Source: Motiliproteus coralliicola
GTDB lineage: Bacteria > Pseudomonadota > Gammaproteobacteria > Pseudomonadales > Balneatricaceae
Direction: 5' to 3'
Assembly (NCBI RefSeq): GCF_003345655.1
Contig: NZ_QQOH01000001.1
Coordinates: 62,001-126,000, forward strand
DNA length: 64,000 bases
Shown here piece after piece: positions 49,848 through 58,929 of this stretch. The stretch's first letter is position 1; each line of letters starts with the position of its first letter. Both the position numbers and the translations under genes were made by a program. The notes beneath the pieces were generated by a model. The model had not been told where the DNA came from, searched no databases, and was given only the letters and a program-made list of their open reading frames with translations.

Positions 49848-50207
49848 TCAGCGCGGCGCGGCTTGCAACAGGTCGTTGAGGCCGCCGCCATTGTGCAGGG
49901 CGGTGTAGCCGGCTTGGCTGAGCATCTTGTAGGCGATGCCGGAACGATTACCGCTGCGACAGTAAAGCACTATCGGCAGATCTTTGCGGATCTCCATCTG
50001 GCTGAAGCGCGCGACAATTTCCGGGTAGGGGATATGGACCGAGCTCTTCAGGTGGGCCTGGGCATACTCCTCGGTAGTTCGAACATCGATGACCAAAGCG
50101 CCTTGTTCGATCAGTTGCCAGGCTTTGGCTTCACGGCTGTCAGCAATGGCGCCATTACTCAGTAGGCTAAGGGCAATCAGGGGTAACAGTAGACGCAGTA
50201 ATGACAT
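49848..50207 (-). CDS. Periplasmic rhodanese-like protein
   Basis: 119 residues with a signal peptide (about residues 1-22, GAIAD) and a single rhodanese domain. The active-site cysteine is Cys83 in LYCRSGNRSG. Possibly a thiosulfate:cyanide sulfurtransferase or a sulfur carrier in the periplasm; substrate unknown. It converges with pdxH, 11 bases apart. Confidence 0.88.
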   Translation of the reverse strand: MSLLRLLLPLIALSLLSNGAIADSREAKAWQLIEQGALVIDVRTTEEYAQAHLKSSVHIPYPEIVARFSQMEIRKDLPIVLYCRSGNRSGIAYKMLSQAGYTALHNGGGLNDLLQAAPR

Positions 50208-50436
50208 TGTCTTTCCTTAGATGGTAGCGATTGGAGGACCAACAGGTTTTCGTCGAATTAGGCAACCAGCAGACGTACAAGTTCCTAGCCGTAGTCTGTA
50301 GTCCAGAACGGGCAATACGAACTATCGACGCAGTTGGTAACGGGCTGTTACAACAGCGTCAATACGGTGGGATCTACTGCCCGCAGTCAGCGGCCTTCAA
50401 AGGATGCTGTTGGGCTGATAGATCAAGAAGTAAACC

Positions 50437-50456
50437 AGCCCGGGGTTGGCCGGGCT
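50437..50456 (-). terminator. Probable terminator of the cold-shock gene
   Basis: A 7-base stem AGCCCGG/CCGGGCT around GGTTGG, just beyond the stop of the leftward cold-shock gene; on that strand it is followed by GGTTTACTT, a weak T-run. Confidence 0.6.
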
Positions 50457-50463
50457 TGGTGAT

Positions 50464-50676
50464 TCAGAGCGAAGCGACGTCTTCGGCCTGAAGTCCTTTC
50501 GGCGTTGTGATCACGCAGTATTCGACCTGCTGACCTTCAGCCAGGCTGCGGTGGCCTTCACCACGAATCTGGCGGTAATGGACGAACACATCCTCGCCAC
50601 CATCGCGAACAATAAAGCCAAAACCCTTGGCGTCGTTGAACCACTTTACAGTGCCTGTTTCCCTCTGAGACATCAT
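50464..50676 (-). CDS. Cold-shock domain protein
   Basis: 70-residue nucleic-acid chaperone of the CspA family. The RNA-binding motifs are KGFGFI and [20 protein letters not shown] is diagnostic. Adjacent ATGs (50676 and 50673) precede it. It has an ~270-base upstream region with a strong hairpin at 50805. It may be CspD-like or a general cold-shock protein; which cannot be said. Confidence 0.92.
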   Translation of the reverse strand: MMSQRETGTVKWFNDAKGFGFIVRDGGEDVFVHYRQIRGEGHRSLAEGQQVEYCVITTPKGLQAEDVASL

Positions 50677-50804
50677 TTACACCTTGCTGTTGTACAGAAT
50701 AAAGCCACTCGATCATAGTGGGTATTCGCGGGGGTGTGAAGCGATCTGAGGCAAAATATCGACTAACGAATAACATCTAAGCGGTTGTTTTAAAAGAATA
50801 TGCT

Positions 50805-50837
50805 GACTTATCTCATCGATTGATATAAGTCTTTTTT
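50805..50837 (+). terminator. Strong terminator-like hairpin with no rightward gene upstream
   Basis: GACTTAT/ATAAGTC (50805-50811 and 50825-50831), with inner TCA/TGA pairs, is followed directly by TTTTTT (50832-50837) on the plus strand. There is no plus-strand gene ending nearby; it lies between two leftward genes. It may end an antisense or small RNA, or form the distal part of the cold-shock leader on the minus strand. Confidence 0.7.
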
Positions 50838-50946
50838 CGGAGTGGTGATTAAAGGCTCCTGATCGAACAAAACAAGTTCGCCGGGTCGAATGGAGAGAGC
50901 AGACAGATAAAGCCAGTGGCGATCCTGCCCCTGTTAACCGGTGCGG

Positions 50947-51552
50947 TTACTCAGAAGGAGATTTCAGCTGCAGTTGGAACTGTGCCAGCTGTTCCGGTGA
51001 GTTCAGGTTAATAAAGCTATCCGGTTGGTCGCTGAAATCGACAATCGACGGGTTTTGCTGGTGCAACCATTGCCCAAGCTTTCGGCCGCCAGCATTGAGA
51101 TAGGCCTGCAGGCTGGGCTGCAGCTCACGGTGCAGCAGGCTGAATGCCGGTTGCAGGTAGCGGCCATCGTGGGCGATGGCGGCGCGGCTTTGTTGTTGCT
51201 CAATGGCCTGGCCCAGGCGCGATGCTAAATCAGTGGGTAGTGCCGGGCTGTCACAGGGGGCGACCAGTAGCCAGTCGGTGGTGCAATGCTTGAGCCCTTC
51301 ATTGATCCCCGACAACGGTCCCTGAAACCCTTCCAACTGATCCTGTAAAACCGGGTAGCCGTAATCCTGATATTGGGTTAAAGAGCGATTGGCGCTGATG
51401 ATGATCTGATCGACCTGAGGGCGGACTCGGGTTAGGACATGCTCAACCAGTCGCTGGTGTTGCAGCGCTACCAGGCCTTTGTCGACGCCACCCATGCGCA
51501 TACCGCGCCCACCGGCGAGAATCAAAGCGGTCAGTTGCAGTTGCTTGGTCAT
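50947..51552 (-). CDS. mobA: Molybdenum cofactor guanylyltransferase
   Basis: Attaches GMP to molybdopterin for bis-MGD cofactors. The signature LILAGGRGMRMGGVDKGL is at the N-terminus, the metal/nucleotide motif LLVAPCDSPALP in the middle. 201 residues from ATG 51552; a TTG extension to 51585 is not needed. No other molybdopterin genes or enzymes are in the window. Confidence 0.94.
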   Translation of the reverse strand: MTKQLQLTALILAGGRGMRMGGVDKGLVALQHQRLVEHVLTRVRPQVDQIIISANRSLTQYQDYGYPVLQDQLEGFQGPLSGINEGLKHCTTDWLLVAPCDSPALPTDLASRLGQAIEQQQSRAAIAHDGRYLQPAFSLLHRELQPSLQAYLNAGGRKLGQWLHQQNPSIVDFSDQPDSFINLNSPEQLAQFQLQLKSPSE

Positions 51553-51646
51553 GGGTTGCCAGCCGGATATAACGAAGTCAGCCAAGTGAGGTGGGGCACT
51601 CTAACCAAACCTCGGGGTGGGAGAAATAACCTGAATCAATAGGAGT

Positions 51647-52702
51647 TCAGATTGCTTCGTCCGGCATCGAATCGTACACCTCGGCAAAGCGATGATGGTG
51701 CTCGCGGAATAGGTTCAGTAGTTTCGGATCAAAATGGTTGGGGTCGGTCCGGCCATCCCCCTGGGTAATGATCTTGACTGCCTCGAGGTGGCTGAAAGCC
51801 GGCTTGTAGCGCCTTTTGCTGCGCAGTGCATCGTAGACGTCGGCAATCGTCACCAGGCGACCAAAGATCGGTGTTTCCTCCTGGTATAGACCGTCGTTGT
51901 AGCCGGTGCCGTCCCAGCGCTCGTGGTGGGTTTTGGCGATGCAGGCGGCGGTATCGATCAGCTCGGTACCGCTGCCGGTCAACATCGAATAGCCGATATC
52001 GGTATGCCGCTTCATGATTTCGAATTCTTCGAAGCTCAGCGGTCCTTCCTTGAACAGGATGTTATCGGGAATGCCTATCTTGCCGATGTCATGGAGTACC
52101 CCGGCCAGTCTGACCAGATGTTGGGTGTGCAGATCCAAGCCGGCCAGTCGAGCCAGCAGTTCGGCGTTAAGGCCGACCCGGACGCAGTGTTCGGCGGTTT
52201 CGACATCACGGTATTGGGCGATAACGGCGAGTCGATCGATCAGTTGTTCGTCGGCTTCGTCCAGGAAACGAGCCTGCTGCAGGTTGGCAACCTCCAGCTT
52301 GCGCATCTTGGCTTGTTCCTGATCACTCTGTTGAAGGCGTTCCTGGGCGCTTTGTATCGCCTGTTCCAGATCGGCCCGATCGATCGGCTTGTCGAGAAAC
52401 TCCCTGGCCCCCATGCGCATGGCCTGAACCGCATCGTGCTTCTCCCCGTCGCCGGTCAGTACGATGAATTCGAACTCTCGCTTGTATTTCTGTAAGGCTC
52501 GCTGCATAAACTCGAGGCCGTTACAGTGCGGCATTCGCAGGTCCGACAGCACCAGCCGAATATCGGGATTGGCGTCCAGTACACTGAGTGCGTCCAGTCC
52601 GTCGCAGGCCTGTTGAACGTCATAACCCCAGCGGCTGATCATACGGTCCAGCAGATTTCGGATTGAAGGCTCGTCATCGACGATAAGAATGGTTTTATCC
52701 AT
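51647..52702 (-). CDS. Response regulator with HD-GYP domain
   Basis: 351-residue two-component regulator: receiver domain with Asp54 (VLSDLRMP) and Lys105 (LDKPID), linker helix, then an HD-GYP domain predicted to hydrolyse cyclic di-GMP. Metal ligands are retained: His172, His204-Asp205 (LHDIGK), His233, His259-His260 and Asp288. The signature tripeptide reads GYN (Gly267-Tyr268-Asn269) rather than GYP. Divergent from the hybrid kinase, which is likely its partner. Confidence 0.93.
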   Translation of the reverse strand: MDKTILIVDDEPSIRNLLDRMISRWGYDVQQACDGLDALSVLDANPDIRLVLSDLRMPHCNGLEFMQRALQKYKREFEFIVLTGDGEKHDAVQAMRMGAREFLDKPIDRADLEQAIQSAQERLQQSDQEQAKMRKLEVANLQQARFLDEADEQLIDRLAVIAQYRDVETAEHCVRVGLNAELLARLAGLDLHTQHLVRLAGVLHDIGKIGIPDNILFKEGPLSFEEFEIMKRHTDIGYSMLTGSGTELIDTAACIAKTHHERWDGTGYNDGLYQEETPIFGRLVTIADVYDALRSKRRYKPAFSHLEAVKIITQGDGRTDPNHFDPKLLNLFREHHHRFAEVYDSMPDEAI

Positions 52703-52924
52703 ATCGGCAAGAACTAGGTTGATAACAGTGAGTTGAAAGTCAGCGTAACGGTGACCGGTCTGATCCGGATGGTATCAGATGGCTCCGGCAGCGAATACTG
52801 AAAAGCATAGATTAATCAGGGTTATATTCGACCATATCACCCGGGAATATGTTGCCATTAGAGTTGGTTGCGCTAGTCTAGGGGCATTTCTGCTGATCAA
52901 TAACGCCGCTGGAGTTGTACGACA

Positions 52925-55240
52925 GTGAGTCCGATGAATCGATTATTCCCCGAGCGCATATCTTTCAAGCTAGGGGTTGCTACCTTTGTTGTTGGGGCCT
53001 TGCTGGGGGCACTGGCGTTACTGCTGATCACCTATTTTGACCTGCGCTCAGAAACCCATGATGTAGATGAGCAGCTCGATACCATCATGACGGTGTCTTT
53101 ACCTTCCGCCCGGCGAGCGGTGCATCTATACGATGAAGCCTTGGCCGAAGAGGTGGTGGTCGGCTTACTTAACTATCCATTTGTTTCCGATGTGGCGATC
53201 TACGACGAATTTGGCGCTGAGCTGGTGCGCCGACGTCAGGATGTCGACGGTAATCCGCATGTGTTGCAACAGTGGTTGTTCGGCTCCAACGAGCTCAAGG
53301 TTAGTCGGGATATTCAATTGCAGCATGTCACCGAAGATATCGCCTTGCAGCCGGGACGATTGGTGCTGCGGGTCGACCAATCGGTCATCTATGCTCCATT
53401 CTGGGATCGTACCCTGCGCCACCTGCTGCAGATCACCCTGTTGGCGGTGTTGCTGTCGGTGGTGTTGATGCTGGTTTTCTACCTGATGGTGGCCAAGCCG
53501 CTGTCTCAGTTTGCCGCCAGCTTTGCCAAGATAGATCCATCCAACCCTGGAGCCGCCGGTTTGGATATCCCTTCACGGCATCGCAAGGATGAATTGGGCC
53601 TGGTGGTTCACACCACCACCGAGCTATTGCAACAGATCGGCGAGCATATAGACGCCCGTGATCGGGCTGCTCAGGAACTGCGCAATAAGGATCTCTACGT
53701 GCGCCAGATTCTGAACGACAGTCCGATCGGGATTACCGTGGTAAACCGTCAACACCGTCCGGTGTTTGTTAACCGCCGAGTTGTCGAGATGATGGGGGCA
53801 GGGACGGAACAGCAGCTGATCGAATCCGATATCTCCGACAGCTATGTCTACCCTGAAGACGCCTCGAAGGTTCTGGCCTTGGAAGGGCTGGGCAGAGTAA
53901 CCCGGGAAAGTCTGCAGATGGAACGGCGCCGACTCGACGGCAGCTCCTGGTGGTGCTTGATGGATATCAGCCGGATGGAGTTTGACGGTGAGGATGTGTC
54001 GGTCAACTACCACTACGACATCACCGAACGGGTCAAGGCCGAAGAGGAGAACAAACGGCTGGAGCATCGCTTGGAGCAATCGAAGCGCCTGGAGATGGTC
54101 GGAACCTTAGCCGGTGGTATCGCCCATGACTTCAACAATATATTGACCCCCATTCTTGGCTACGCCCAGATGGCGATGGATGATCTGAAGGCTACTGATC
54201 CGCTCTACGGTGATCTGCAGGAGATCGAAAAGGCAGCTAAACGCGCTAAGAAACTGATCCAGCAAGTGTTGAATTTCAGCCGCAAGCGTTCCGGAACCCA
54301 TTCGGAGGTGGTGCTTGAAGAGCTGATTATGGACGGTGTCAGTTTGATTCGTGCTTCGATGCCGAAAACCATTGAGCTGGATCTGCAGCTGTTGACCCCG
54401 GGACTGAAGGTCTGGGGAGACCCATCCCAGCTCGATCAGGTGCTGATGAACCTGCTGACCAATGCGGTAGACGCCATCGGCGAGACACCGGGGCAGCTGA
54501 CAGTGGCGTTGGAAGATTATGTCGTCGATCGTGATTTCGCCGCTACCCACCCGCAGATCAAGCCCGGCTTGTTCGCCAAAATTTCGATCACCGATAACGG
54601 CTGCGGCATTGATCCGGCCACCCAGGAGCGCATTTTCGACCCCTTCTTTACCACCAAAGAGCCGGGTAAGGGTTCAGGGATCGGATTGGCCACCTGTCAT
54701 CGTATCACCACGGACCACGAAGGTTTGGTAACGGTCTACAGTGAAGCGGGTCAGGGCTCGACCTTTAGTGTGCTGCTGCCGACCTACGATCCCAGTCAGC
54801 GGGGTGAGACGGGGCGTTTAAATACCTCCGAGGCGATTGCGGCCATACAGGCCGAAGCTCAGGGGCGGGGACGAATCGTTTATGTTGACGACGACGACAA
54901 GAATGCTCGTTTTGCTGAGCGTCTGCTGTTCCGGCTCGGGTATGATGTCACGGTATATACCTCACCGCGTTTTGCGCTTGAAAAAATCCGCAGCCAGCCC
55001 CAATCACTGGATCTTTTGATCAGTGACCGTTCGATGCCTGATCTGTCCGGCTATAAACTGATTGAGCAGGTCCGCCAACTCAGGCCGGAATTGCCGGTGA
55101 TTCTGGTTTCAGGCTTCGCCGTTGATGATAACGAGCAGCCGCAGGATCTGAACATTTCCGGCTTTATCAGTAAGCCGTTCGAAAAGGATGAAGTGGCCGA
55201 AATGCTGGAACGGCTGTTAAATCCGGCCGAAGAGGCTTAG
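52925..55240 (+). CDS. Hybrid sensor histidine kinase with receiver domain
   Basis: 771-residue kinase. Transmembrane helices at about residues 14-37 and 163-190 enclose a ~125-residue periplasmic sensor. A HAMP-like stretch and a PAS domain (about 253-370) precede the HisKA helix with His401 (GGIAHDFNN) and the HATPase domain with DNGCGID and GKGSGIGLA. The C-terminal receiver has Asp701 and Lys750. No Hpt domain is present. GTG 52925 is preceded by GGAG, with ATG 52934 as alternative. The neighbouring divergent HD-GYP regulator is the likely output. Confidence 0.93.
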   Translation: MSPMNRLFPERISFKLGVATFVVGALLGALALLLITYFDLRSETHDVDEQLDTIMTVSLPSARRAVHLYDEALAEEVVVGLLNYPFVSDVAIYDEFGAELVRRRQDVDGNPHVLQQWLFGSNELKVSRDIQLQHVTEDIALQPGRLVLRVDQSVIYAPFWDRTLRHLLQITLLAVLLSVVLMLVFYLMVAKPLSQFAASFAKIDPSNPGAAGLDIPSRHRKDELGLVVHTTTELLQQIGEHIDARDRAAQELRNKDLYVRQILNDSPIGITVVNRQHRPVFVNRRVVEMMGAGTEQQLIESDISDSYVYPEDASKVLALEGLGRVTRESLQMERRRLDGSSWWCLMDISRMEFDGEDVSVNYHYDITERVKAEEENKRLEHRLEQSKRLEMVGTLAGGIAHDFNNILTPILGYAQMAMDDLKATDPLYGDLQEIEKAAKRAKKLIQQVLNFSRKRSGTHSEVVLEELIMDGVSLIRASMPKTIELDLQLLTPGLKVWGDPSQLDQVLMNLLTNAVDAIGETPGQLTVALEDYVVDRDFAATHPQIKPGLFAKISITDNGCGIDPATQERIFDPFFTTKEPGKGSGIGLATCHRITTDHEGLVTVYSEAGQGSTFSVLLPTYDPSQRGETGRLNTSEAIAAIQAEAQGRGRIVYVDDDDKNARFAERLLFRLGYDVTVYTSPRFALEKIRSQPQSLDLLISDRSMPDLSGYKLIEQVRQLRPELPVILVSGFAVDDNEQPQDLNISGFISKPFEKDEVAEMLERLLNPAEEA

Positions 55241-55708
55241 CGGTTGAGCGCTGTCGCTCTGTTGGGTTTGCTGCGGTGCGGTAGAGTTTTCCACTTTCCC
55301 CCGAGAGCTTTAGCGGTCGGCTGTTAGGGCCATTATCCCCAGCAGGTTGTGCATAACTATGTGGGTTGTTTTTTGACCACTGTGGCTTGGCTGGGGCTGT
55401 GGTCTGTATTAAACCCGAGCTTTATGCTCGGATTAATTGATTTAAAAACAGCAAGATAGATGCCAGGCCGGGATCGTTTGCGCGGACGGCGGCAGTGCCT
55501 GTAAGTCCCGGATTGACTGATTTTTGATCTGTGCATAATTCTTGCCAAGCTTGAAACTAATCAAACAATTGGTTGCTGAATCCGCAGGGTGGCAGGGTCT
55601 GGCGGGTGATCCGGTCTATGTTAACAGGATGACAGTCGCCCCTATCCGGGCTTGTTCCTAATATCGGATCGGTTTCGCTTGCTGGCGATTTGGTTGAGGT
55701 AATAGACG
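55241..55708. other. Gene-free region with two DnaA-box-like sites
   Basis: 468 bases without a convincing gene. It holds two copies of TGTGCATAA (55348-55356 and 55530-55538), the complement of the DnaA box TTATNCACA, a near-match TTATCCCCA at 55333-55341, and a small CCGAGC/GCTCGG hairpin around 55413-55430. The small frame on the minus strand here has no ribosome site or family signature and is not reported. Confidence 0.5.
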
Positions 55709-56485
55709 ATGTATTGGTTGGGTTTTGTTGGAGACCGGCTGTTGGTCGATGGACAGCGTTCGCCGCTGCTGAGGCAACCTCCGGAGCAGTGGGAGCCGAT
55801 GATTGAGCTTCAGGTTGGAGAACATCGGGGCCGGTCGGTCCAGCTGTTGTGCTTCGATGCCAAGGAGCTACCGACTGGCTGGGACGATGCCGGGCTACGT
55901 TCGCTGATGCTGGAAGCGGAGCCTGAACTGGCACCCATACTGGGACGGGCCGCTCAGCTCAACAGTTGGTATCGGAACCATCGCTTCTGCAGCCGTTGTG
56001 GTGAGCCAACCCGGGCAGATCTGGGGGACTTTTCGGCATGCTGCGATCGTTGCGGATACCACCAGTATCCCAGGATTTCGCCCTGTATCATCGTGTTGGT
56101 CACCCGCCCGGGAGAGCATGGAGAACCGGAGCAGTGTCTGCTGGCCCATGCCGCGCATTTTCAGACTGAACGTTACAGTACCCTGGCCGGCTTTATCGAA
56201 GCTGGGGAAACGGCGGAGCAGGCGGTAGCCCGCGAAGTTATGGAGGAGGTCGGGATCGAGGTGAAGAACATCCGCTACTGGCAGAGTCAATCCTGGCCGT
56301 TTCCACACTCGCTGATGCTGGGGTTCTATGCCGAATACGCCGGGGGCGAGATCCAACCCGATGGGGTGGAGATTGTTAAGGCGGCTTGGTTTGATGCCCA
56401 GTCAATGCCTGAATTGCCGCCAAAGCTGGCTATCTCAACGACCCTGATTGAAGGCTTTCTGGCCGGTGTGCACCACCAGTTGTGA
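55709..56485 (+). CDS. nudC: NAD+ diphosphatase (NudC, NADH/NAD-RNA decapping)
   Basis: Nudix hydrolase cutting NADH to NMNH and AMP; it also removes NAD caps from RNA. The zinc ribbon has Cys94, Cys97, Cys112 and Cys115; the Nudix box is GFIEAGETAEQAVAREVMEEVGIE in pieces at about residues 165-187, and the family SQSWPFPHSLMLGF follows. The 258-residue length is normal. Confidence 0.95.
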   Translation: MYWLGFVGDRLLVDGQRSPLLRQPPEQWEPMIELQVGEHRGRSVQLLCFDAKELPTGWDDAGLRSLMLEAEPELAPILGRAAQLNSWYRNHRFCSRCGEPTRADLGDFSACCDRCGYHQYPRISPCIIVLVTRPGEHGEPEQCLLAHAAHFQTERYSTLAGFIEAGETAEQAVAREVMEEVGIEVKNIRYWQSQSWPFPHSLMLGFYAEYAGGEIQPDGVEIVKAAWFDAQSMPELPPKLAISTTLIEGFLAGVHHQL

Positions 56486-56512
56486 TCCGTTTCAGAGCCT
56501 CAGTTGTGGCGT

Positions 56513-56827
56513 TTAGCGTTTGAACAGTTTGCTCAGTTGGGTGGCCAGCATCACATTACCTTCGGCCCGCAGGCGTCCGCTCATATAGGCACTGGTGCCG
56601 CCCAGCTCACCGCTGATGATGTCGACAAAGGTTTCTCCGTCCATCAGCAGGGTGACGTTCGGGTCATCGTGTTCACGCTCTTCCACCTGGCATTGCTGAT
56701 CCTCGATCGTCAGGCAGTAGTGGGCTTCATCATCGATGACAAACTGAAACACCACCTCCATCCCTTCGGCGGCTTCGGGTTGGAATTTTTTGGGAAGTTT
56801 AAACATCACTTCACGGACGGACTGCAT
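56513..56827 (-). CDS. SCP2 sterol-binding domain protein
   Basis: 104-residue small SCP2-fold protein that may bind lipids. The region VTLLMDGETFVDIISGELGGTSAYMSGRLRAEGN is the SCP2 core in broken form, ending in LSKLFKR. Function unknown; convergent with nudC. An internal ATG at 56806 is a possible start. Confidence 0.85.
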   Translation of the reverse strand: MQSVREVMFKLPKKFQPEAAEGMEVVFQFVIDDEAHYCLTIEDQQCQVEEREHDDPNVTLLMDGETFVDIISGELGGTSAYMSGRLRAEGNVMLATQLSKLFKR

Positions 56828-57065
56828 AGTAATTCCCGTTAGCGGTAACCAAAACAGCGTCGATGGTAGCAGCTCAACCGAGGTGGGCCAAACCTGGGCT
56901 GGTAAGTTGCAATCAGGCGACGATGGGTCAAGGCAAACCGACAGAAAAAGCTGACCGGACAGGGAGTTGTTTTTGTTACAATCGCGCTTTTAAATAATCC
57001 GAACGGGCAACTCCCGTCGATTGAGGAATCTGACCGCAGATTCCCGAACCGAGCTATTGGAGAGC

Positions 57066-58133
57066 ATGGTGCTGGAGTTTTTTTACGAATACGGCCTGTT
57101 TCTGGCCAAGGCTGCCACGCTGGTAGCCGCTATTTTGGTAGTGATTGGCGCGGCGGCCCAACTGGCGGTGCGCAACAAGCGTGATACCGAGGGGCATATC
57201 GAGGTCCATAACCTCAACGAAACCCTGGAAAATATGAGCCATGCCCTGCGTGAGCAGGTGCTGGATAAGGCGCTGTACAAGCAGCAGCTCAAACAGGAGC
57301 AGAAGCAGCGTAAAGCGGAGCATAAGCAGAAAACCAAGCAGATTAAGAAGGGCGAAGATATCGAGAAGGAGCACAAGAAGCGCCTGTTCGTGCTCGACTT
57401 TGATGGCGATATCAAAGCCTCCGATGTGGAACCGCTACGTGAAGAGATCAGTTCGATCCTGACCCTGGCGACCGAGCGGGATGAAGTCCTGCTCCGTCTT
57501 GAAAGCGCCGGCGGTATGGTGCACTCCTACGGCTTGGCCGCCTCCCAGCTGCAGCGGATTCGGGACCGTAAAATACCCTTGGTGGTATCGGTGGACCGGG
57601 TGGCGGCAAGCGGCGGTTATATGATGGCTTGTATTGCCGATAAACTGATTGCAGCGCCTTTCGCGATTCTGGGATCGATCGGTGTGGTGGCGCAGATCCC
57701 CAATTTCCATCGATTGTTGAAGAAGAACGAAATCGATGTTGAAGTGCTGACCGCCGGTGAATACAAACGCACCCTGACCATGTTCGGGGAGAATACTGAA
57801 AAAGGGCGGCAGAAGTTTATCGAGGATCTGGAGGATACCCACGAGTTGTTCAAGGAGTTTGTGGCCGAACACCGTCCCCAGCTTGATATGAATGAGGTCG
57901 CCAACGGTGATGTCTGGTTCGGTCGACGGGCGCTGGAAAAGCAGTTGATCGACGAGATCTCCACCAGCGATGAATACCTGATTAGTGCCTGCGATGAGGC
58001 AGAGGTATTCCAAGTGCGCTACGTTGAGAAGAAGAGTATCAGCGAGCGGCTAGGAACCGTGGTTAGCGGCTCGCTGGATCGAGTGCTGCTGACCTGGTGG
58101 GAGCGACTTCAGCGAAGCCGATATTTTTCGTAA
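57066..58133 (+). CDS. sohB: Inner membrane peptidase SohB (S49 family)
   Basis: 355 residues: an N-terminal hydrophobic helix (about 8-35), a charged Lys/Gln-rich linker (about 70-105), and the S49 domain with Ser182 in RVAASGGYMM and Lys234 in GEYKRTL. Long stretches match E. coli SohB, for example GLAASQLQRIRDRKIPL. ATG 57066 is preceded by GGAG only three bases away; a frame extension to 57021 is rejected. Suspected role in membrane or signal-peptide turnover. Confidence 0.94.
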   Translation: MVLEFFYEYGLFLAKAATLVAAILVVIGAAAQLAVRNKRDTEGHIEVHNLNETLENMSHALREQVLDKALYKQQLKQEQKQRKAEHKQKTKQIKKGEDIEKEHKKRLFVLDFDGDIKASDVEPLREEISSILTLATERDEVLLRLESAGGMVHSYGLAASQLQRIRDRKIPLVVSVDRVAASGGYMMACIADKLIAAPFAILGSIGVVAQIPNFHRLLKKNEIDVEVLTAGEYKRTLTMFGENTEKGRQKFIEDLEDTHELFKEFVAEHRPQLDMNEVANGDVWFGRRALEKQLIDEISTSDEYLISACDEAEVFQVRYVEKKSISERLGTVVSGSLDRVLLTWWERLQRSRYFS

Positions 58134-58173
58134 GCTACTGCATCTGACCAACCCCTAGAAACAGGAGTCAAGC

Positions 58174-58929
58174 TTGGCTAAGTCGACCGTCAAACGCATT
58201 CTGGATACCGCCGTGGAGCTTTTTGCCCAGAATGGTTTCGACCAGACCTCGGTTCGAGATATCACCCAGGCGGCCAATGTCAATCTGGCCGCCATCAACT
58301 ACCACTTCGGCTCTCGAGATGCGTTGATCCAGGCCGTTGCCGAACGCTACTTGACCCCGATGTGCCAGTTGCTGGAGCGGCAGTTGGATGACCATGACAG
58401 CCTGGATTCTGAACTCAGCCTGGAAGACCTGCTCGAGCTGCTGATCGCAGCGATGCTCAGTGCGGTTGAGAAAGACCGCCAGGGGGTCAGCCTGTTTATG
58501 CGTTTGGTGGGGCAGGCCTATCTCAGCTCCGACAACAATCTGCGCACCTTCCTGCAGCGCCGTTATGGTCCGCTGTTCGGTCGCTTCCTGACGCAGATGA
58601 GTCAACGGGTCCCACAGATGAGCCAAAGTGAATTCTATTGGCGCTGCCATTTTATGATCGGCACGGCGGTACTCTCGATGGCTCGCCACGGTATGCTGGC
58701 AGAGCAGGAGCGGTTCTTCTTCGGAAGTAACGCATCCGAACCGGAAGTCTTCCATCGTTTGGTCAGCTTTCTGGCTGCCGGACTGCGAGCCGAACCCGAT
58801 ATGGTCACCGAGCAACCGCTGTTGGATCTACCTGAGGCTTTCCCGAAGGAGGCCGGTACCAGCCAACTACCCGAGTCTCAGGCTGGACTGCCCGATCAGA
58901 CCGAACTGCCCCCGGGGGGGAAAGGGTGA
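58174..58929 (+). CDS. psrA: TetR-family regulator PsrA
   Basis: 251 residues. The helix-turn-helix is TSVRDITQAANVNLAAINYHFGSRDALIQAV and the effector domain includes FMRLVGQAYLSS and EFYWRCHFMIG. It closely resembles Pseudomonas PsrA, a fatty-acid-responsive regulator of beta-oxidation and rpoS, which also lies next to nagZ. The start is TTG 58174 with AGGAG six bases before. The tail is Pro/Glu-rich. It overlaps the next gene by 4 bases. Confidence 0.82.
   Translation: MAKSTVKRILDTAVELFAQNGFDQTSVRDITQAANVNLAAINYHFGSRDALIQAVAERYLTPMCQLLERQLDDHDSLDSELSLEDLLELLIAAMLSAVEKDRQGVSLFMRLVGQAYLSSDNNLRTFLQRRYGPLFGRFLTQMSQRVPQMSQSEFYWRCHFMIGTAVLSMARHGMLAEQERFFFGSNASEPEVFHRLVSFLAAGLRAEPDMVTEQPLLDLPEAFPKEAGTSQLPESQAGLPDQTELPPGGKG

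Noticed and set aside
55333-55538. Possible replication origin from DnaA-box-like sites
   Set aside because: No dnaA, dnaN, gidA or AT-rich unwinding element nearby; only two exact boxes.
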